Under the pieces are notes generated by a model, which saw only the letters and a program-made list of their open reading frames with translations, ran no database searches and was not told the origin of the DNA. 64,000 nt of DNA, from NCBI RefSeq assembly GCF_900116425.1, contig NZ_FPAS01000003.1, forward strand, positions 248,001 through 312,000, read 5' to 3'. Position 1 is the stretch's first letter. Each line of letters begins with the position of its first letter. Position numbers and translations under genes: made by a program. Of this stretch, positions 1 through 7,857 are shown one piece after another. The DNA comes from Lishizhenia tianjinensis (GTDB lineage Bacteria; Bacteroidota; Bacteroidia; Flavobacteriales_D; Crocinitomicaceae).

Positions 1-212
1 AAATGCGTAGCACCTATACAGTGGTGAAAACGGGTATGATGAGCACCGGGATAGACCAAGTGGGTGAGTCCCAGCTGAGTGATTCTTCTCAAGCGTTGAA
101 AATACGGATGTTGAATGATATCAAAAACAATAGAATTGGGAATGGAAACAAATCCATAAACCGGATCATTGATGATTTTCTTTTTGTTATTGGTGCTTGA
201 GTTTGGATTCAA
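1..212 (-). CDS. HD-domain phosphohydrolase, N-terminal part (partial)
   Basis: Reading the minus strand gives an open frame into the window edge with the residues DPVYGFVSIPNS, HPYFQRLRRITQLGL and THLVYPGAHHTRFHH. This matches the N-terminus of the COG1078/YwfO-type HD superfamily, metal-dependent phosphohydrolases in the dGTPase-like group; the His of TRFHH would be the first metal ligand of the HD site. Only about 70 residues lie in the window. No in-frame ATG precedes the conserved NDPVYGF block, so I placed the start at a TTG (210-212); the true start could differ. It is divergent from porX with only about 46 bp between the two starts. Family assignment is good; substrate is unknown. Confidence 0.75.
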   Translation of the reverse strand, partial: MNPNSSTNNKKKIINDPVYGFVSIPNSIVFDIIQHPYFQRLRRITQLGLTHLVYPGAHHTRFHHCIGATH

Positions 213-258
213 AACTATACTTTTAAATACTGATACTGTAAAGCTAAAAATAAAAACG

Positions 259-1800
259 ATGCAGACGAAAATACTTTGGGCAGACGACGAAATTGAATTG
301 TTAAAGCCACACATCATGTTCTTGGAACAAAAGGGCTATGATGTTCAAACGGTTAACAATGGAGACGACGCCGTAGAACAATGTGAAGAACACAATTTTG
401 ATATTGTTTTCTTGGACGAGAACATGCCGGGAATCTCTGGATTGGAAGCCTTGACACGCATCAAAGAAAGAAACCCTATGTTGCCTATAGTGATGATCAC
501 CAAAAGTGAGGAAGAAAGCATCATGGAAGAAGCCATAGGTGGTAAAATAGCTGACTACCTCATCAAACCGGTGAATCCTAATCAAATCTTGTTGAGTTTA
601 AAAAAGAACTTGAACCAGAGTAAATTGGTTTCGCAAAAAACCAATGCCAATTACCAGCAAGAATTTCGTCAAATCGGTATGGACTTGGGCGATAATTTGG
701 ACAAGGATGAATGGAAAGACATCTACAAGAAATTGGTATACTGGGAATTGGAATTGGATGAGGCGGAAGACAAAAGCATGGAAGAAATTCTGCGCATGCA
801 AAAGCAAGAAGCCAATGAACAATTTGTACGCTTTATAGAAGATAATTACTTGGAGTGGTTAAATGGAACAGAAGAAGCGCCTGACATGCTTCCAACTTTG
901 ATTAAAAATCGAGTAGCTCCGGAAATAAAAGACACCACTTATTTATTGGTCATCGACAATTTGCGTTACGATCAATGGCAAGTATTGAAACCACTCTTTT
1001 CGAAATACTTCAGTATAAAAGAAGATGATTTGGTGTACAGTATTTTACCCACTGCCACCCACTACGCACGTAATGCCTTCTTCGCAGGTTTGCTTCCTTC
1101 TGAAATTGCTAAAAAGCACCCTGATTTATGGAAGAACGAAGAAGATGAAGGTGGAAAAAACATGCACGAGAAAGAATTGTTGGCGGCTAACTTAAAGCGT
1201 TTGGGACAAAACATCAATTTCTCTTACAATAAGATTACCAATTTAGAGGCAGGGAAAAAGTTAAACGACAATTTCCACCAGTTATCTAATAACGACTTGA
1301 ATGTAATTGTCTACAACTTCGTAGATATGCTTTCTCATGCTAGAACAGACATGGAAGTAATTCGCGAATTAGCAGATGATGAAAGTGCTTACCGTTCATT
1401 AACCCTAAGTTGGTTTGAGCATTCCCCTTTGTTTGACATCATTAAAAAGATAGCCCAGAGCAAAGCAAAGATTGTACTTACAACCGATCACGGAACCGTA
1501 AAAGTTCAAAACCCGGTAAAAATTGTTGGTGATAAAAATGTAAACACCAATTTGCGTTACAAAACAGGAAAAAACCTGAGTTACAAGGCCAAGGAGGTAT
1601 TCCAAGTGAAAGATCCACAGGAAGCTTTTTTACCCAAGAGTAATTTAAGTTCTGAATTTGTGTTTGCAAAAGGAGCAGATTTCTTTGTTTACCCCAACAA
1701 CTACAATTACTTTGTAAACTTTTATAAAAACACCTTCCAGCACGGTGGTATTAGTTTAGAAGAAATTCTAATACCCTTTGTGGTGATGGAAGCCAAATAA
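259..1800 (+). CDS. porX: PorX, T9SS response regulator with PglZ domain
   Basis: A 513-residue cytoplasmic regulator. Residues 1-120 form a receiver domain: acidic pair D9/D10, phospho-acceptor D53 in FLDENMPG, T81 and K103. A helical linker leads to a C-terminal PglZ/alkaline-phosphatase-like domain from about residue 220 with VIDNLRYDQW, LPTATHYARNAFFAGLLP, DMLSHARTDME, TTDHGT and QHGGISLEE, the expected metal and nucleophile motifs. In Bacteroidota PorX works with the kinase PorY and controls type IX secretion genes; its PglZ domain is reported to hydrolyse phosphodiesters in oligonucleotides. The ATG at 259 was chosen because the residues upstream do not belong to a receiver fold. tsaE follows after 25 bp, the usual Bacteroidota order. 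Confidence 0.95.
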   Translation: MQTKILWADDEIELLKPHIMFLEQKGYDVQTVNNGDDAVEQCEEHNFDIVFLDENMPGISGLEALTRIKERNPMLPIVMITKSEEESIMEEAIGGKIADYLIKPVNPNQILLSLKKNLNQSKLVSQKTNANYQQEFRQIGMDLGDNLDKDEWKDIYKKLVYWELELDEAEDKSMEEILRMQKQEANEQFVRFIEDNYLEWLNGTEEAPDMLPTLIKNRVAPEIKDTTYLLVIDNLRYDQWQVLKPLFSKYFSIKEDDLVYSILPTATHYARNAFFAGLLPSEIAKKHPDLWKNEEDEGGKNMHEKELLAANLKRLGQNINFSYNKITNLEAGKKLNDNFHQLSNNDLNVIVYNFVDMLSHARTDMEVIRELADDESAYRSLTLSWFEHSPLFDIIKKIAQSKAKIVLTTDHGTVKVQNPVKIVGDKNVNTNLRYKTGKNLSYKAKEVFQVKDPQEAFLPKSNLSSEFVFAKGADFFVYPNNYNYFVNFYKNTFQHGGISLEEILIPFVVMEAK

Positions 1801-1825
1801 ATTTGAAACGTTTATAGATCTCGCA

Positions 1826-2239
1826 ATGCAAATCATTGTACACAACGAAGAAGAATTAGATAAAGTGGTAGATCAGATGCTGCCACTTTTAGAAACGCAT
1901 AGCATTTTCGCCTTTGACGCGAAGATGGGAAGTGGAAAAACCACTTTTATTGCCCGACTCATAGCTGCCATTTCTGATGAGTCAGATGTTTCCTCACCAA
2001 CCTTTGGTTATGTTAAGGAACACGATACAAAAATGGGTACTGTTCACCACTTTGATTTATACCGTTTAGAGCACGAAGATGAGGCCTATGACATAGGTAT
2101 AGAAGAGTATTTATACGGCGATGATATTTGTTTAATAGAATGGCCTAAAAAAATAGAGAACCTTTTGCCCGAAAACACCGTATGGGTAAGTATTGAAGTT
2201 GCGCCAGACCAAGCGCGCATTTTTGACATAGAACTATGA
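1826..2239 (+). CDS. tsaE: TsaE, ATPase for tRNA t6A modification
   Basis: A 137-residue P-loop protein of normal TsaE length. TsaE works with TsaB, TsaD and TsaC to make N6-threonylcarbamoyladenosine at position 37 of ANN-decoding tRNAs. Visible motifs are the P-loop (AKMGSGKTT, residues 32-40), SSPTF (56-60), HFDLYR (75-80) and IEWP (104-107). The first glycine of the GxxxxGKT consensus is alanine here (A32), a mild departure. The stop codon overlaps the start of the alanine dehydrogenase gene by 4 bp (ATGA), so the two are probably translationally coupled and in one transcript with porX. Confidence 0.93.
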   Translation: MQIIVHNEEELDKVVDQMLPLLETHSIFAFDAKMGSGKTTFIARLIAAISDESDVSSPTFGYVKEHDTKMGTVHHFDLYRLEHEDEAYDIGIEEYLYGDDICLIEWPKKIENLLPENTVWVSIEVAPDQARIFDIEL

Positions 2240-3459
2240 TAACGGACCCAGAAGTTTTAAAAGGATTGATGAAAGAAGGCAGATTGATGCCTCAAGAAGA
2301 AATGTTAGAGGTAGGGAGAAAGAAAAATGCCCTACACATAGGTATCCCCCGAGAAACCTCCTTTCAAGAACGACGTGTAGCCTTGGTGCCTGAGGCTGTT
2401 TCATTATTAGTGGCCAATGGTCATGAAGTAAAAATTGAAACAAAAGCTGGAGAAATGGCCAATTTCTCTGACCAAGAATACTCGGAGGCTGGAGCCAAAA
2501 TAGTTTATGCCACCAAAGAAATCTTTGAATGTGAAATCATATTCAAAGTAGCCCCGCTTTCTGAAGAAGAAGCCAACATGATGCCTGGAAATCAAACCTT
2601 GATTTCTGCGCTTCAAATCAATATACAACCCAAAAAGATCCTTCAACTTTTGATGAGCAAGCGCATAACAGCCTTGGCTTGGGATTACATGAAAGATGAA
2701 GAAGGTTCTTTCCCTGTGGTTAGAACCGTAGGAGAAATTGCAGGAACTACATCTATTTTAATTGCTGCCGAATTACTTTCTGCTTACAAAGGTGGAAAAG
2801 GAATGATGCTCGGAGGTATTGCTGGAGTTCAACCCGCTGAAATAGTAGTTTTAGGAGCAGGAACGGTGGGAGAATACGCCACAAGAGCTGCGCTAGGATT
2901 AGGATGTTCGGTAAAAGTATTTGACAGTTCTCTATCTCGATTAAGACGTTTACAAAATGATGTAGGGAGCAGAATTTACACTTCTGTGCTTCAACCCAAA
3001 GTATTGGCCAAAGCGCTTATGCGTGCGGATGCTGTTATTGGAGCCATACGCTCTTCTGTAGGAAGAACACCATGTGTAGTAACCGAAGAAATGGTGAGAA
3101 ACATGAAAACAGGTTCTGTAGTAGTTGATGTTAGTATAGATCAAGGTGGATGTTTTGAAACCAGCGAATTAACCAACCACAATACGCCAACTTTTGAGAA
3201 ATTTGGAGTAACCCATTACTGTGTACCCAATATTCCATCAAGAGTGGCAAGAACAGCAAGTTTTGCTTTGTCCAACATCTTCTCTCCCCTACTTTTAGAA
3301 ATGGGTGAATACGGAGGTTGTAAAGAGTTGATCCGACAAAATTCTGGATTCAGAAATGGAGTATACATGTACCAAGGTACTTTAACCAGTGAAGTTTTGG
3401 GAAATGCCTTCAACCTGAATTACAAAGATTTGGAGCTGTTTATTATGGGAATTAAATAG
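2236..3459 (+). CDS. ald: Alanine dehydrogenase family protein (AlaDh/PNT)
   Basis: A 407-residue protein of the alanine dehydrogenase/NAD(P) transhydrogenase family, which interconverts L-alanine and pyruvate using NAD. The N-terminal catalytic domain begins after a roughly 30-residue extension (IGIPRETSFQERRVALVPE, residues 35-53) and contains FSDQEYSEAGAKI. The Rossmann loop is VVLGAGTVGEYA (204-215), and VDVSIDQGGCFETS carries the conserved aspartate. Where classical Ald has a catalytic His in a YLHLA-type segment, this protein reads SALQINI (Q127), so the exact substrate is less certain than the family. The start overlaps tsaE by 4 bp. The long N-terminal extension and the Gln resemble what I recall of other Bacteroidota members. 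Confidence 0.85.
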   Translation: MITDPEVLKGLMKEGRLMPQEEMLEVGRKKNALHIGIPRETSFQERRVALVPEAVSLLVANGHEVKIETKAGEMANFSDQEYSEAGAKIVYATKEIFECEIIFKVAPLSEEEANMMPGNQTLISALQINIQPKKILQLLMSKRITALAWDYMKDEEGSFPVVRTVGEIAGTTSILIAAELLSAYKGGKGMMLGGIAGVQPAEIVVLGAGTVGEYATRAALGLGCSVKVFDSSLSRLRRLQNDVGSRIYTSVLQPKVLAKALMRADAVIGAIRSSVGRTPCVVTEEMVRNMKTGSVVVDVSIDQGGCFETSELTNHNTPTFEKFGVTHYCVPNIPSRVARTASFALSNIFSPLLLEMGEYGGCKELIRQNSGFRNGVYMYQGTLTSEVLGNAFNLNYKDLELFIMGIK

Positions 3460-3743
3460 ATTTTTTTAGACTTTTAGACGGTTAGACCTTTAGACTTTTA
3501 GATTTTAAGATTTCGAAAGAACGCGGTTTTAACCGCAAAGAACCCAAAGCTTTTCACGCAGAGCACAAAGGGAATGTTTTTCTCCGTGAACTTTGTGTAA
3601 TACCTTAGCGGACTCTATGGTAAACATTTGTTCTATCTTTTCACTTTCACCCAACTTTCAAATTCTTAAATTTTTAAATACTTAAATCTTTAAATCCCTA
3701 CTTTATTACAACAGATTGGCTAATTTCGCGGAAAACATTGGTC
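3460..3743. repeat. Intergenic with short A/T repeats and CGCAAAG-type repeat
   Basis: No gene is visible. At 3464-3510 an imperfect array of TTTTAGAC-like 8-9-mers occurs. At 3521-3605 there is a block with a GCGGTTTTAACCGC palindrome (3523-3536) followed by CGCAAAGAACCCAAAG and ...ACGCAGAGCACAAAG, the kind of CGCAAAG repeat scattered in intergenic DNA of many environmental bacteria; a related piece occurs near 24503-24550. From 3660 the sequence is runs of CTTAAAT/TTTAAAT. A TAATTTCG element at 3721-3728 could be the -7 box of the next gene. Confidence 0.5.
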
Positions 3744-4457
3744 ATGGATAAAATCATCAACAGGTTTAAGTATTATTTAGGAGGATTTTTAATCGGATCT
3801 ATCTTCGTCTTTTTCTTTTTTCAAAACAGAGGATGTTCTTGGTTACCTTCTAACCGAGTAAAAAACACCCTTATGGGGAAAGTAATCGCTTTACCTGAAG
3901 CAGAAAAACAAGAATTGAAAGCACAAGGTTTAACAGAAGACGACTTTATTTCTTTCTTGAACGATGGAGAAATTGATTTTGGTGGTTCTTTAAAAGACCA
4001 AGATGTTTACCCTAAAGTTTACTTGATCAACAAAGAATTTAACGGTAAAAATGTAAGGGCGCAATTTTCTTTGTATGAAGATGCCTACATTACTGTTGGA
4101 GAAATATTAAAAGATGGAGAAGATATTCACCGTGTAGAAAACTATACGGGTTGGGGAGATTTCATCAAATTCCCTATGGATACCAACATGGTGTACATGG
4201 ATACAGCTTTGAATAATTGTCTTTTAGAAGCCTTCGCTTACCAAAAATATGATTCTATACAAGCTGATATGCTCAACACCACACGCATCAACTTTGACCA
4301 ATCTAATTTGATGTTACCGAAAGCAGAACAACAATTACAATTTACAGATAGAAAATTAGGAGTAGTAGACGCCAAAACCATTTGGTACCTCTCTAAAATC
4401 TTTATCAATAAAATAGAATTTGAAGGAAGAGAAGAATATCCTTGTGGATTAAAGTAA
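3744..4457 (+). CDS. Membrane-anchored protein of unknown function
   Basis: A 237-residue protein with a short cytoplasmic N-terminus (MDKIINRFKYYLG), one transmembrane segment at about residues 14-28 (GFLIGSIFVFFFFQ) and then a soluble, probably periplasmic domain. The first soluble residues NRGCSWLPSNRVKN and a C-terminal Cys may be conserved. The layout and the CSWLP-N-RVKN stretch recall DUF4258-like Bacteroidota proteins, but I am not certain of that family and assign no function. The ATG at 3744 is preferred to the TTG two codons upstream. It stands alone: repeats lie upstream and a strong terminator follows. Confidence 0.7.
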   Translation: MDKIINRFKYYLGGFLIGSIFVFFFFQNRGCSWLPSNRVKNTLMGKVIALPEAEKQELKAQGLTEDDFISFLNDGEIDFGGSLKDQDVYPKVYLINKEFNGKNVRAQFSLYEDAYITVGEILKDGEDIHRVENYTGWGDFIKFPMDTNMVYMDTALNNCLLEAFAYQKYDSIQADMLNTTRINFDQSNLMLPKAEQQLQFTDRKLGVVDAKTIWYLSKIFINKIEFEGREEYPCGLK

Positions 4458-4481
4458 TCTCTCACCAAAACCTATTGTCGA

Positions 4482-4514
4482 AGTCTCTCTATTCATTTAG
4501 AGGGACTTTTTTTA
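4482..4514 (+). terminator. Rho-independent terminator
   Basis: Ten-base-pair stem AGTCTCTCTA (4482-4491) with TAGAGGGACT (4498-4507), one G-T pair, a six-base loop and a T run. It ends the transcript of the membrane-anchored protein. Confidence 0.85.
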
Positions 4515-4569
4515 TGGAAAAATGAACGCTTGCTCATCTTGGTTGTACAAATAAAAAAAACAGCACAAC

Positions 4570-5418
4570 ATGGCACAGCAACATTTCTACATAAGTATTC
4601 CTGAACCTTGTCATGAAGATTGGGGGAAAATGTCCAAGCTTGAAAAAGGACGCCACTGCCAGGCTTGTACTAAAACCGTTTATGACTTCACCAATAAAAA
4701 TCACGAAGAAATTGAGCAAGCTTTCTATGAAACATCGGATTTATGTGGAAGATTTACTTCTACACAACTTCGTCAAAGCTATCAATTGCCACATGCTCAA
4801 CGTTTCAATTTAGCCAGGTTTACAGCTGCATGTTTTCTAGTTTTTGGATTGAGCTTATTCAGCTATAGTTGTGATTTGGAAACACCGCATTTCAACCTTA
4901 TCGACAATTTACAAGAACAATACTTTATGGGAAAGGTTTTACCTCCTGACAGCACATATAAAGTCGAATCCCATCAAGATACTATCATTGAAATGGCCCA
5001 GAAGGATAGTCTTGCAACAGATACACTTAACTTTCAAGAAATCAACATACACTCAGCTGTTCACAGGGTAGAACGAGAAATAAGCTTTGCAGGAATTCCA
5101 ATAAAAACGATTCAACCCACCGTGACCAGAGAAATAAAGCCAATTGAACCTTTGAAAAGTTCCCTAGAAGTTTTTCCAAACCCAAGTAGTGATTTTTTCA
5201 AATTACAATTCATTCCTCCCATGCAGGATAGCTCTTCTTCTGAAATTGAAATTCGTATTTATGACGCTGCCGGTAGACTATTGGAAGACGACAGCTACCC
5301 ATTTTTAGGAGGGAATTTTGAAACGATTTTATCACTTACCGGAAAAGAAGCCGGAGTATACTATCTACAGGTCATTTATGGTCGTGAAGTTTTAAAGACC
5401 GTACTCGTTAAAAATTAA
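4570..5418 (+). CDS. CH-CxxC-CGR domain / TM / T9SS type A tail protein, copy 1
   Basis: A 282-residue protein, first of three adjacent paralogues. Residues 1-62 hold a cysteine-rich domain: ISIPEPCHEDW (C14, H15), GRHCQACTKTVYDFT (C30, C33) and CGRF (C59), spaced like a small zinc-binding module. Residues 82-99 are a hydrophobic segment ending in LFSYSC (C101). A low-complexity linker leads to a T9SS type A-like sorting domain at about 199-282 (LEVFPNPSSDFF, IRIYDAAGRLL, AGVYYLQVIY, ending VLVKN). There is no classical N-terminal signal peptide, which is unusual for a T9SS cargo. Function unknown; 56 bp separate it from copy 2. Confidence 0.75.
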   Translation: MAQQHFYISIPEPCHEDWGKMSKLEKGRHCQACTKTVYDFTNKNHEEIEQAFYETSDLCGRFTSTQLRQSYQLPHAQRFNLARFTAACFLVFGLSLFSYSCDLETPHFNLIDNLQEQYFMGKVLPPDSTYKVESHQDTIIEMAQKDSLATDTLNFQEINIHSAVHRVEREISFAGIPIKTIQPTVTREIKPIEPLKSSLEVFPNPSSDFFKLQFIPPMQDSSSSEIEIRIYDAAGRLLEDDSYPFLGGNFETILSLTGKEAGVYYLQVIYGREVLKTVLVKN

Positions 5419-5474
5419 CCCCATGAATTAAACCATTCTCACCTAAGGGTGTACTTCTCTAAAAAAACACTGCG

Positions 5475-6377
5475 ATGAATTACAAAAACCTACATATTTC
5501 CATTCCTGAACCTTGTCATGAAGACTGGAAGGAAATGATTCCGACTGATAAAGGAAAGTTTTGTTCCTCATGTGCTAAAACTGTAATAGATTTTACAAAT
5601 AGTACACCCGAAGAAATCTACCAACATCTTCAAAAACATCCTCAAACTTGTGGTAGAATAAAAACTTATCATCCCTCTTCCCTAACTCCTACACCCTTAA
5701 AACAGCTGGCTCGATTTGCAGCGGCTTTATTTCTAGTTTTTGGTATGAGTTTGTTCTTTTACAGTTGTAAAATGGAGAGTCCAGCAGCAGACCTTCTTAC
5801 CCTCACAGAACAAGAAGTAAATGTACACGACACGCTAACTTTACTTCAAGATCAAAAACTTGACACCTCTCATTACATCAGAAACTTCTCTCTACTAGAC
5901 AGTAATCTAAGCCAAGAATTTTCCAGCATTCAATCCACAGCATCGATTACAAAAGAAAGAGCCGTTGAACTCTCGGAGCCTTATAACTATCTAGAAGATG
6001 AAAATTTCATTTTAGGTTCTTTCATTTTTGAAGGTGAAATTACTATTCCCCACTTAGAGTCAGAAAATTCAACACCAAATCATTCTCCCCAAATTACATC
6101 ACCCTATATTAAAACACAATACTTGGAAGACAGTATAGTGATTGTAGATTTTATAGGTCTACCCCTTGAACCTTATGAAAAAAGCGTGTATACAGCAAAA
6201 ATCGAAATCTATAAAAATTGGACGAATCTAATTTACAAACAAGACCACCTTATAAAGTTACCTCTATCTCAAACTCAATTGCATACAACCCCATTATCCC
6301 CAGGCGACTATCATGTAGTAATAAGCATAGGTAAGAGAACTGTACACACTTCTTTTAGAGTAAATGAAAACTTATAA
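5475..6377 (+). CDS. CH-CxxC-CGR domain / TM protein, copy 2 (degenerate tail)
   Basis: A 300-residue paralogue of the flanking genes. The N-terminus is nearly the same (ISIPEPCHEDW, GKFCSSCAKTVIDFT, CGR; C14, C30, C33, C59), the hydrophobic segment lies at about 80-96 and again ends in a YSC motif (LFFYSCKMESP). The C-terminal about 75 residues keep the beta-strand pattern of a sorting domain (KIEIYKNWTNLIY ... LSPGDYHVVISIGKRTVHTSF) but have lost the FPNP start motif seen in copies 1 and 3. It may therefore be unable to use T9SS, or the domain may have a purely structural role. Function unknown. Confidence 0.72.
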   Translation: MNYKNLHISIPEPCHEDWKEMIPTDKGKFCSSCAKTVIDFTNSTPEEIYQHLQKHPQTCGRIKTYHPSSLTPTPLKQLARFAAALFLVFGMSLFFYSCKMESPAADLLTLTEQEVNVHDTLTLLQDQKLDTSHYIRNFSLLDSNLSQEFSSIQSTASITKERAVELSEPYNYLEDENFILGSFIFEGEITIPHLESENSTPNHSPQITSPYIKTQYLEDSIVIVDFIGLPLEPYEKSVYTAKIEIYKNWTNLIYKQDHLIKLPLSQTQLHTTPLSPGDYHVVISIGKRTVHTSFRVNENL

Positions 6378-6433
6378 CAACCAAAATTTTAAAGGACCTA
6401 CCCTCTTAATATTGAAAACATAAATCAACGAGT

Positions 6434-7393
6434 ATGAAAAATTCACTGTATAAAATTAGCATACCAGAACCCTGTCATGAAGACTGGAACACCATGACCC
6501 CTAATGCGAAAGACCGCTTTTGTTCTTCTTGCGCTAAAACTGTTGTTGACTTCACCCACCTGTCGAAGGAAGAAATAATGTCTCATCTCTCCTCGCATAA
6601 AAATGTATGTGGAAGGCTAAATTCCAATCAACTCAACACGATCTATCAATTGCCTTACAAGGAAAGGTTTAAATTGGCCCGTTTCGCAGCGGCTTGTTTG
6701 TTGGTGTTTGGACTAGGACTTTTTAATTACTCCTGTGAAATGGAAAGTCCGCAGGTGAACTTACTTGAATTAACATCGAAAGGCACATCTATATTCACCA
6801 ACTCCGACCCTGAAACACTTGGAGAGCTAGCTTTAGTAAAAGATTCCAATACCGTTCAGCAACTTGAAAAAGACAGTGTTCAAGAGGTGGAACAAAATTG
6901 GAACAAAACGAATACCTACGATGAGTTAGAAGGTATAGAAGGTGAAATAGCACTTGAAATGATTCCCGAGGAGTGTATAAATTCAGAAAAACATGAAGAT
7001 GTGGGAGATACAATCTACACCTTAACCAAAGAAGATATTGAACAAATTCCTTTAGATTATTACCCCATGATAGGAGCAGTAGTTTTGGTGGAAAGACCCG
7101 AGAAAACAATTGAACCTATTGTTGTTCCTGAAAATGAATTAAAGCTTTTTCCCAACCCAGCAAATCACGTTACTAACCTTCGTTTTAAACCTAGAAAGTT
7201 AGAAAGTAAAGATGACATCACTTTTCAAATCTTCAATCAGACAGGAGCACTTGTTCAACAAGAAAGAATGACTTTCGAAGGTGAGGATTTCACTGCAAAG
7301 TTCGCTGTTAGTGATTTAACCAATGGTGCTTATTTCGTCAACTTTGTATACGGTGAGGAGAGGTTTAGTGAAAAACTTATCGTTCAACACTAA
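6434..7393 (+). CDS. CH-CxxC-CGR domain / TM / T9SS type A tail protein, copy 3
   Basis: A 319-residue third paralogue. Residues 1-62 carry the same cysteine/histidine motif set (C14, H15, C30, C33, C59), followed by YQLPYKERFKLARFAAACLLVFGLGLFNYSC in segments matching copy 1, with the Cys at 101. An acidic linker (about 110-230) precedes a sorting-like domain starting NELKLFPNPANH and ending KLIVQH. Copies 1 and 3 share the YQLP-x(4)-RF-x-LARF stretch before the hydrophobic segment that copy 2 lacks, so 1 and 3 look like closer relatives. The last 4 bp overlap the end of the convergent CYTH gene. Confidence 0.75.
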   Translation: MKNSLYKISIPEPCHEDWNTMTPNAKDRFCSSCAKTVVDFTHLSKEEIMSHLSSHKNVCGRLNSNQLNTIYQLPYKERFKLARFAAACLLVFGLGLFNYSCEMESPQVNLLELTSKGTSIFTNSDPETLGELALVKDSNTVQQLEKDSVQEVEQNWNKTNTYDELEGIEGEIALEMIPEECINSEKHEDVGDTIYTLTKEDIEQIPLDYYPMIGAVVLVERPEKTIEPIVVPENELKLFPNPANHVTNLRFKPRKLESKDDITFQIFNQTGALVQQERMTFEGEDFTAKFAVSDLTNGAYFVNFVYGEERFSEKLIVQH

Positions 7394-7857
7394 AGCATAT
7401 TTACATTGAAATATTGAGGATCAGTAGAAACATCTTGGGTGATAAAATCGGGATATTCTACTTCCTCATTTTCTGTCTTCAATTCAACTTCTGCCAATAT
7501 TAAGCCTGCTTTGGGTGAAGTAAACTCATCCACTTCCCAAGTTGTTCCTTGAAAATCAAAGGTAAACCTTACTTTATCAATGTGTTTTGAGCAGAATTCA
7601 GCTATCATTGCTTTTGCGTCGGCTACGGGTATTTCATATTCGAACTCTGAGCGTGTAATACCTTTTGTATTGCCTTTAATAGTGAAATAAGCAGACTCTT
7701 TTCCAGCTTTAGATTTAATTCTTACGGGTGAAGTTTGTAATGCTGTTCTTCCAATATAGGCTTGAATCATTTGAACTTTTTCAGCTTTGAGGTCTTTCTT
7801 GAAAGTTTCCCACTTCGCTTTATCTACCAAGAATTTGCGCTCTATTTCCTTCCCCAT
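7390..7857 (-). CDS. CYTH domain protein (triphosphate-binding enzyme)
   Basis: A 155-residue single-domain CYTH protein. The N-terminal signature EIERKF (ExExK type) and later basic and acidic strands (VRIKSK, YFTIKG, RSEFEYEIP, WEVDEF, LAEVELKTE) form the triphosphate tunnel; bacterial members are usually inorganic or nucleoside triphosphatases. It is cytoplasmic. Its start overlaps the stop of the upstream lipoprotein gene by 1 nt (TAATG), so the two are probably co-transcribed. The actual substrate cannot be read from the sequence. Confidence 0.88.
   Translation of the reverse strand: MGKEIERKFLVDKAKWETFKKDLKAEKVQMIQAYIGRTALQTSPVRIKSKAGKESAYFTIKGNTKGITRSEFEYEIPVADAKAMIAEFCSKHIDKVRFTFDFQGTTWEVDEFTSPKAGLILAEVELKTENEEVEYPDFITQDVSTDPQYFNVNML

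Noticed and set aside
3-200. Plus-strand ORF of 65 codons at the window start
   Set aside because: The minus strand of the same bases encodes a clear HD-phosphohydrolase N-terminus, so this is its antisense shadow.
6795-7109. 104-codon ORF antisense to the third paralogue
   Set aside because: Shadow of the acidic linker; no promoter, signal or family resemblance.
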